From: Ovis canadensis
Taxonomy: Eukaryota; Chordata; Mammalia; Artiodactyla; Bovidae
Length of the DNA: 64,000 nucleotides
Assembly (NCBI RefSeq): GCF_042477335.2
Contig: NC_091248.1
Coordinates: 120,798,501-120,862,500 of the forward strand
Reading direction: 5' to 3'
The position numbers were made by a program, and so were the translations under genes. Positions 53,901-62,900 of this stretch are shown piece after piece (positions within the stretch are counted from its first letter, which is position 1; every line of letters begins with the position of its first letter). The notes beneath the pieces are model-generated. The model made no database searches. It was given only the letters and a program-made list of their open reading frames with translations, and was not told the DNA's origin.

Positions 53901-56900
53901 CCACACTGTGTCTTGCTCTAGGGAACCTCCTGCTCATCACACCACATCTCACTCTAGCGAACCTCCTGCCTGCCACACCATCTCTTGCTCTAGGGAACCT
54001 CCTGCCCGCCACACCATGTCTTGCTCTAGTAAACCTCCTGCCCGCCAAACCATGTCTTGCTCTAGCGAACCTCGTGCCCATCACACCGCGTCTCACTCTA
54101 GCAAACCTCCTGCCCGCCACACCATCTCTTGCTCTAGGGAACCTCCTGCCCGCCACACCGCATGTCGCTCTAGTGAACCTCCTGCCAGCTACACCGCGTC
54201 TCACTCTAGTGAACCCTGTATGTCCAGCTCCTTAAGTCACAGCGCTCAGGATAGCCTGGTGAATAGTTTAGAGATCATGACAAAGGAAAAGCAGTTCTTG
54301 ATCAGCTTAGAGCTTTCTATCTAGATTTTAATACTCAGCAAAAAGCCCCTGGAGGTAGCCAGACATGTCCCCAAGGGTCTGCTCCCTGGCGTCCCAGCTC
54401 TCAGCGTAAGAGCTGAGGGCTTCTGTGAAGGCCCAGATGTTGGGGGGCATCTAGTTCCCATGCCCCTTCCCAGGGAGCTATGTCCACATGTGTCCCGCCA
54501 GATGGCAGATGCTTCGTCAGCGCCCCACCCGGGAGAATTTCTCCCCTGCTCTCCTCACCATGGGTGGGCGTCCTGTCAGTTCCCCCACTTTCTGGCTCAG
54601 CAATCGTTGTGCCTCTTGGAACTGACTGTCCAGGGCTGGTGAAAGTGTCCTCACCAGCCCGAAGATCATGTGGCTTTGCAGGAAGTCCCTGTGGAGAGAA
54701 AAGAGACTGATGATGTACCCCCAGGCTCTGGGAGAGCCACCAGAAAACCCTCCCTTTGTACATGTGTGTGTTAGTCGCTCAGTTGTGCCCGACTCTTTGC
54801 AGCCCCCGTGGACTGCAGCCCACCAGGCTCCTCTGTCCATGGGATTTTCCAGGCAAGGATACAGGAGTGGATTGCCATTTCCTTCTGCAGGGGATCTTCC
54901 TGACCCAGGGATTGAACCTAGGTCTCCTGCACTGCAGGCAAATTCTTTACCATCTGAGCTACGAAGGAAACCTTATTTATAGAGAATAACTACTTGACAT
55001 GTGAACACGTCAAGAAAGGCTTTTCTTTTTTTCTTGTTTGCCCTAATTTAAAAACACTTTATTGTGAAAAAAATTCCAAAATGATTGGGATAGTAACATC
55101 AAAGCTCACGGATCACAGATCACTTTAACCATTAAAATAATAGTGAAAAGGGGTGAGAAATCATGAGAATCACCCAAATGTAACTCAGAGACATGAAGCG
55201 AGCAGAGGCTATTGGAAAAATGGTGCCCCCAGACTTGCTTGACACGGGGTTGCCACAGACCTTTAATTTGTTAAAAAAAAAAAAAAAAAAAGCAAAAACG
55301 GTATCTACAAAGTTAAATACAGCAAAGCAAAATTAAATGAGCTCTGCCTTGTAATACGTTATCAGCTATAGTTGCCATATTATATTGGGTTGGCAGAAGG
55401 TTCGTTCAGGTTTTTTCATAGTTGTTGTTCAGTTGCTCAGCCATGCCCACCTCTTTGTGACCCCATGGACTGCAGCACGCCAGGTTTCCCTGTCCATCAC
55501 TATCTCCCAGAGTTTGCTCAAAGTCCTGTCCACTGAATGAATGAGGCCACCCAACCATCTCATCCTCTGTTGCCCCCTTCTCCTCCTGCCCTCAATCTTT
55601 CTCATACTATATTACAAAAAAACCAGAACAAACTTTTTGACCTACCCGATACACTGGATCTTGAGAGTGTTCATCTTATAACTAAAAGTTGGCACCCTTT
55701 CACCAACCTTTCTCTATTTCTCCACCTTTCAGGCCCTGGCAACCACTGTTCAAAACTTTTGTCTGTTTTAAGAAGAGTTTTTCTATCCTGGTGGCTCAGA
55801 TGATAAAGAATTCACCTGTAATGCAGGAGACCTGGGTTTGATCCCCGGGTCAGGAAGATCCTCTGGAGCAGGAAATGGCTACCCACCCCAGTATTCTTGC
55901 CTGGAGAATCCCATGGACAGAGGAGCCTGGTGGGCTACAGTCCATGGGGTCACAGAGAGTCAGACATGACTGAGTGACTAACACTAATACTTGCTTGCTG
56001 AAGTTTGGCTTGATGGTGAAGAATGACGGAAGAAAGAACCAAATGAAGACCTCTCAAGTCACAGTGGGGAGAAGGCTGGACTTCGATTTAACAAAACAGA
56101 TTCAAATACTTCCACAACCGAGACACCTCAGCTCCTCTTAAGAGGCATCTTTTAAGAACACCAAAGCTGGGACCCAGGATATTTCTCTGCCCTGCTGGCA
56201 ACTCTCTCACTGGATTTGACTTTTATCCTCACACAGACCTGTTTGCACCCGTGTGAATGGTTGTTTGCTTCCCTCTGAAGAAGCTTCTAGGTGTTGCTGC
56301 CACTGAGTTACTATGAAGAAAGCCTTAGAGTCCAAGGTCCCGGGAGGAAGCCACTGTATCCAAGGGGCGGCCACACAGTCTCAGGGCCAGCAGTGAGCCC
56401 AACACGGAGCCTCACCCTGCCTCTCCCGACCTTCAGGGTTCATCAAGAACTTCCTGATCTTTCCCACAATGGGCCCAGAATCCTCAAATACAGCTGAGAA
56501 GCAGCCTTTCCCCAGCTTTCCCAGCCTTCGTCTCCTCCACCAACTCCTCCATGTGCCTCCTCCCTCCTACACCCCTCAGCTGCTAAGACACAAATGCCGA
56601 AGCCATCCTCTGCTCCATTCAGCACACCCTGTGTCTTGCTGGTTACCTGGATCCCTCATTTCGTGTGCGTTTTCCTTACCCATGCCCTCCAAGCCCCTCT
56701 TCCTGTTTCCTCTATGCCCTCCTAGGCTGTCCAACCCACCCACTCCCTGCCCTCACACGGCCCTGGATTGCTCCTATCTTCCTGCAAGGCCCTTACTAGC
56801 CTGCCTCCTCCAGTGTCCTTTGTCTCTGAGACCTCCAGGTCCTCAGGCCTTCTTTCCATCACCACCCCCGACGTGGGGCAAACCTGTGCTTCAACAGCTG

Positions 56901-59900
56901 CTTCTCAAGCAGTTGTGACATGTTTTTCAAATACTCCAGGTCATGGACTGCGACGCGATAAGAGGGGCTCAGGGACATCGGTGCGAACGTTGCTTGCAAG
57001 CAGGACAACCAGTCGATGGCAGGGGCCACTCTCTTAAAGGAGAGAGACAGAGGTTGAGGGGGGACCGGAAAAGAGAGGGGGGTTCCCCTCCCTTGGGATA
57101 GAAGAGGGATTGGGAAGGGGAGCTGCTGGGGAAAGGATGGAGTCAGGAAAGTTAGGGGTGGACTAAGAATTAAAGAAGTGAGGAGAAAGAAGACATGAAG
57201 ATCAAAAAGTTTGGGAGTGAGACCCTCATGCCCATTTTCCCTCAGCCCCGGGCTCGAGGCACCTGCAACTGGTCAATCGTGACCATCTTGAAGACTTTGC
57301 CCTGGGCCCGCTGCTGCTCCCCAGACTTCAGCATCTGGTTCAGCTGTGAGTTAATGAAGATGAAAAAGGAGGCGTCGTCATGCACTTGGCTTGGGTCTCT
57401 TCCCAGCAAGGTTACCAGGCGATTCAGGTAATTCAGGTATTCCCGCAGGATCTGGGGGAAAGGCGACCTCAGTCACAGACACCATCGGCCCCTGCCTTTC
57501 TCCAGCATCAGAGGTCAGGACCTTGGTCTGCGGCACCATCTTACCTGGGCATAGTTTGTTTCCTGTTTTTGCTCGAGGAGAACGTCAAACTCTGGCTGGT
57601 CTATCTGGACACAAGAGAGGCTGAGAGAAGTGGGGAATGTGGAGGAAGGAGAGGCCAGGTGTGGGGCTATGGGGATGGACCAGGAAGGGAGACTCAGGTA
57701 ATGGACTGCAGGGGGCCAAGAGGAGGAGTGGGAAAGCCAAAAAAGAGAGAGACTGGGGCTAAGGGACCAACATGCAAATGTACCAACATGCAAATGTACA
57801 AAGAAGGTATTTCAACCAGCTTGGGGGTGCTCAGCAAGAGAGAAGCATAATAACCCATGTCCTATAGGGAACTGTTGCCTGTGCCAGAGCCAGGTCTAGG
57901 ACAAATGGTGTGAGATGCCCATATTGGGTGCAAATAGCCAGGACACGGAAGCAAGCTAAATGTCCATCGACAGAGGAATGGATAAAGAAGTGGTACATAT
58001 ATACAATGGAATATTACTCAGCCACGAAAATGGAATGGAATGGGGTCATGTGTAGTGATGTAGATGGACCTAGAGTCTGTCATACAGAGTGAAGTAAATC
58101 AGAAAGAAAAAAATATATATCATCTATGAACACATATATATGGAACCTAGAAAACTGTTATAGATGAATCTGTTTTCAGGGCAGGAACAGAGACGCAGAC
58201 ATAGAGAATGGACAAGCAGATACTGGTGGGGGCGCGGGAAGGGGAGGATGGGACAAATGGAGAGACTGGCATTGACATGATTACACTACCATGCGTAGCA
58301 CAGATAGCTATTGGGCACCTGCTGCACAGCACAGAGAGCTCATCTCGGTGCTCTGTGACGACCTGTAGGAGTGGGATGGGGGCCGTGGTAGAGAGACTCA
58401 CGTGGGAGGGGATATATGTCTACATTCAGCTGATTCACTTTGTTGTACAGCAGAAGTTAACGCAACATGGTAAAGCAATTATGCTCCATAAAAAAAGAGA
58501 AGTACTGAAAACTCAGTAATCAAGATCAATCATGTTTTCATTGAAATTTTTAAAATCTAAATTAATGCTTAAAAAAAATACAGAATGTAACAGCAAAACT
58601 TTACTCATCATGCGTTTCCCCCTAAAATCCACAATGTATTTTTGATCATTTTTAAAAATCATTGATATCTCCCCAAAAGTCTGCAATAGAGTTTTGATCC
58701 ATTTGGGGAAGAAAAAAAAAATTTTTTTTTTAATTCACAATGAACAAAAATGTGATTTTTTTTCATTGTGTTTTTGCATTGATTTTGACATTTTTAAAAA
58801 TATGTATTGAAATACTATTTGATTAGTGAGTTTTTGATACTGTCTTAAATTCTGCACCCCAGGATGATAGCCCGCTCCCCTTGTGTGCCTCACCCTAGTT
58901 CTGGCACTGGTGTGTCCTTATCTCTGTCCTGAAGGTTTTTTCTCCCATGTTTTTGGCTTGTCTTATCTGACTTCAATCCCCTACTTCTACCTGGAGCTAT
59001 AAACTTTTCTGCTATCTTGAAAAAAGCTTTCACTTGACTCTTTTGTCACATTTCATGTCCAAACTTTAAAAAACTAAAAGTCATCTATGTGGCTACTTCA
59101 ACTTTCCTCCTTCCTAACTCCATACAAGCTGAATCCATTTCCATGATTGTTTTGATGTTATGTCTAGAAAATCAAACCAGCCAATCCTAAAGGAAATCAA
59201 CCCTGCATATTCACTGGAAGGACTAGGGCTGAAGCTGAAGCTCTAATGCTCTGGCCATCTGATGGGAAGAGCCAACTTATTGGAAAAGTCCCTGATGCTG
59301 GGAAAGACTGAGGGCAGGAGAAAAGCAGGCAACAGAAGATGAGATGGTTGGATGGCGTCATTGACTCGATGGACATGAGTTTAAGCAAGCTCTGGAAGAT
59401 GGGGAAGGACAGGGAAGCCTGGTGGGCTGCAGTTCATGGGGTCGCAAAGAGTCAGACACGACTTAGGGACTGAACGACAGCAACCACAAGGTTTCCAGTG
59501 GCGTCTCCTCATTCCTTACTTTTCTGAGCTCAGAAGTGTCTGGAATCAAAGATAACTCCTCCCTCCCGAACTGTCCTCTCCCCTGTTCTTTGTGACTCAG
59601 TGGAACTGGTTTGACTCCCACTTTCTGGCCCTTCTTCCTCCTCTCTGGCCCCACCTCACTGGGGTGTCCCTCTTCAAGTCATTTTCTCCACCTGCATTTC
59701 CCCTCAGAGACCATCTAGTCTCAAGGTTACGGGAGCCACCCTCCTTCCATGCACACCAAACCAACTCTGTGGGGTCCTTTTCTAATTTCTCCACTTCTTT
59801 TATTGATTTTCAGCCAGTCACCAGGTCCTCTTGAATCACCATGGACCGTCAGTCACCACTAGGATGAAGTTGTCTACATCCTCCTGGCCCCAGTTTCCAT

Positions 59901-62900
59901 TTCTGTCATAATCATCTCCATTTGGAATCAAGGTTGCTCAACTAAATTCCTCACCACCTCTGGGCTGACCTCAAAAACCGCTGACTCTACCTGGGCATTA
60001 TGTAAAACCATCACATTTGAAAGGACTCCATAGCTCTCTCCCCCGCCCCCCCAACCCCCGGCCCCTACTTATTATGTCAAAAGTTATCACCTCAGTCTGA
60101 TGTTGTAGGCTGGGAAGAGTCAGGTTCAACCTCCTGTCTTCAGCTTTACTTTTGCCTCCCCCCGCACCCCACAACCCCAAATCCTCTATTTAAGAGACCA
60201 GTCTCCTCGCTGACCCGCAGAGGGGTCACACTGTTCCTGGCTCCTCCCTAGCCTCAGGACTTCCCTACAGCCCTTTTAAGTCCCTTTAGCTTCACTGTCA
60301 CCTAGGTGAATCAACCAGGCTTCAGGGCTCAGCCCAGTTCTCCACTCTGAGCTTCTCCTTAACCATTTCAGATCTTAACTAATTTCCCAAGGCTGCACCA
60401 GTTACACTCCTCAGCACACCCTGAGAGCTGAACTTGAGAATACCTCACAAGGATTATCAGTTCTTGTATATCCATGCTAGTGTAATTTTGTGGAATTTTG
60501 GAAAGTAGGGGCCAAATATATAGCATCACACTGCCTCCCACAATACCGCTGCCTCCAAGGTTTTATTAACCCACTCAACAAACACCTGGCGTGGGCCTCC
60601 AGATGTCTGGCCCTGTGCCAGGCCTCGAGGACCAGAGATGAATAAAGTGTGAACCTGTCCTTAAGAGGCTTAGTCTTCAACACAGGGTTCAAGGCTGAGA
60701 ACACGTGAAATGGGAGAACAGAGAGGCCCACCTCCACTGCAGTCAGGGGAAGGGTGAGGACATCCTGCAAGGGATAGTCATTAAAACCAAAATGTGAAAA
60801 ATAGGCATTTTCCAGGCTGAGTGTACAAATTGAGGAGTGGTGTTGCAGTCAAAGGGAGCCACACACGCAAAGAACTGAGAACTATCCTCGGAGCTATAAG
60901 TGCACGAGCTTGCCTTGGGGCATAAGGAGGAAATAAGGCTGGAGGAGTTTGTAAGAGGGAGACTTGCAAGGCTTCCTTAAGGATTAAGAACCAGATCCTG
61001 ATGACCCAGTGAGCCATTTAAGGCATTTAAACAGAGACAATAGCATAATTAGCTCTTGGTTTAAAAAGCTCCCTCTGGGGAAACTGAAAGTAAATAAGAG
61101 AAGAGCAGTACAAGCCACAGGAGGAATGAGTCCAGTGTTCCAGGGATGATTCAGATAAGCAACCAGGAAGACCAGAAAGATGGTCTTCCCAGAACTGGCC
61201 CTGCTGCTCTCTTACCTAATCTCACCTCAGGTCCCTGGTTCCAACATTAATTAATGTCTCTAAAGATAATGGTGCAGTCACTCACCTAGAGCCAGACATC
61301 CTGGAATGTGAAGTCAGGTAGGCCTTAGAAAGCATTACTACCAACAAAGCTAGTGGAGGTGATGGAAATCCAGCTGAGCTATTTAAAATCCTAAAAGGTG
61401 AGGCCATTAACGTGCTGCCCTCAATGTGCCAGCAAATTTGGAAAACTCAGCAGTGGCCACAGGACTGGAAAAGGTCAGTTTTCATTCCAATCCCAAAGAA
61501 GGGCAATGCCAAAGAATGCTCAAACTACTGCACAATTGTGCTTATTTCACATGATAGCTAGGTAATTCTCAAAATCCTTCAAGCTAGGCTTGAACAGTAT
61601 AAGAACTGAGAACTTCCAGGTGTACAAGCTGGATTTAGAAAAGGCAGAAAAATCAGACATCAAATTGCCAACATTCATTGGATCATAGAGAAAGCAAGAG
61701 AATTCACAAAAACATCTGCTTCATTGACTGTGGTAAAGCCTTTGATTGTGTGGATCACAATAAACTGGAAAATTCTCAGAGATGGGGATACCAGACCACC
61801 TAACCTATCTCCTGAGAAACCTGCATGCAAGTCAAGAAGCAACAGTTAGAACCTTACATGGAACAACTGACTGGTTCAAAATTGGGAAAGGAATATGTCA
61901 AGGCTATATATTGTCACCCTGCTGCTTTAACTTATGTGCAGAGTACATCATGCGAAATGCTGGACTTGGTGAATCACAGGCTGAAATCAAGATTGCCGAG
62001 AGAAATATCAATAACCTCAGATATGCAGATGATACCACTCTAATGGCAGAAAGTGAAGAGGAACTAAAGAGTATCTTGGTGAGGGTAAAAAAGGAGAGTA
62101 AAAAAGCTGGCTTAAAAATCAATATTCAAGAAACTAAGATCATGGCATCTGGCCCCATCACTTCATGGGATATAGAAAGGGGAAAAGTGGAAATAGTGAC
62201 CGGTTTTATTTTCTTGGGCTCTGAAATCACTGTGGACAGTGACTACAGCCACAAAATTAAAAGACTCTTGCTCCTTGGAAGAAAAGCTTTGCCAAACCTA
62301 GATAGTGTATTAAAAAGGAGAGACATCACTTTGCCAACAAAGGTCCATATAGTCAAAGCTATGGTTTTTCCAGTAGTCATGTATGGATGTGAGAGTTGGA
62401 CCATAAAGAAGGCTGAATGCCGAAGAATTGACGCTATTGAATTGCAGTGCTGATGATTCTTGAGAGTCCCTTGGGCAGCCTGGAGGTCAAACCTGTCAAT
62501 CCTAAAGGAAATCAATCCTGAATATTCATTGGAAGGATGATGTTGAAGCTGAAGCTCTGATACTTTGACCACCTAATGGGAAGAGCTGACTCATTGGAAA
62601 AGACCCTGATGCTGGGAAAGATTGAGGGCAGCAGAAGGGGATGACAGAGGATGAGATGGTTGGATGGCATCACTGACTTAATGGACATGAGTTTGAGCAA
62701 ACTCCAGGAGATAGTGAAGGACAGGGAAGCTTGGTGTGCTGCAGTCCATGGGGTCTCCAAGAGTCAGACAGGACATAGTGACTGAACAATAACAACAAAG
62801 TTAAGTCGCTTTCCTGGATTGCACATTTTTTTGGTCCTAGAACAAATCTGAGGCGGGCCTGCATTTTTGCCAGCGCATCCCTCACCTGGATGACTGGCAG

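Larger units (their letters stand above)
45144..54558 (-). other. KEL: KEL intron 10 (9.4 kb)
   Basis: Largest KEL intron in view. It holds L1 3' ends in both directions, many Bov SINEs, a CHR SINE, a MIR and a 36-bp minisatellite. The blocks 46740-47400, 48960-49740 and 51650-52290 show no recognisable gene. Confidence 0.8.
57605..62885 (-). other. KEL: KEL intron 6
   Basis: A 5.3-kb intron holding an L1 3' end, a BovB 3' fragment, an L2-like fragment and a 1.5-kb BovB with an open reverse transcriptase frame. The stretch 58520-59160 is A/T-rich and 59490-60550 C/T-rich, with nothing recognisable. Confidence 0.75.

Noticed and set aside
53803-54204. 133-codon minus-strand frame and overlapping plus-strand frames
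   Set aside because: They lie entirely in a 36-bp tandem repeat whose period is a multiple of three, so open frames arise without selection. Kept as a repeat.
61782-62453. 223-residue frame as a host gene
   Set aside because: Its YADD box and flanking nucleotides are those of the BovB LINE reverse transcriptase.
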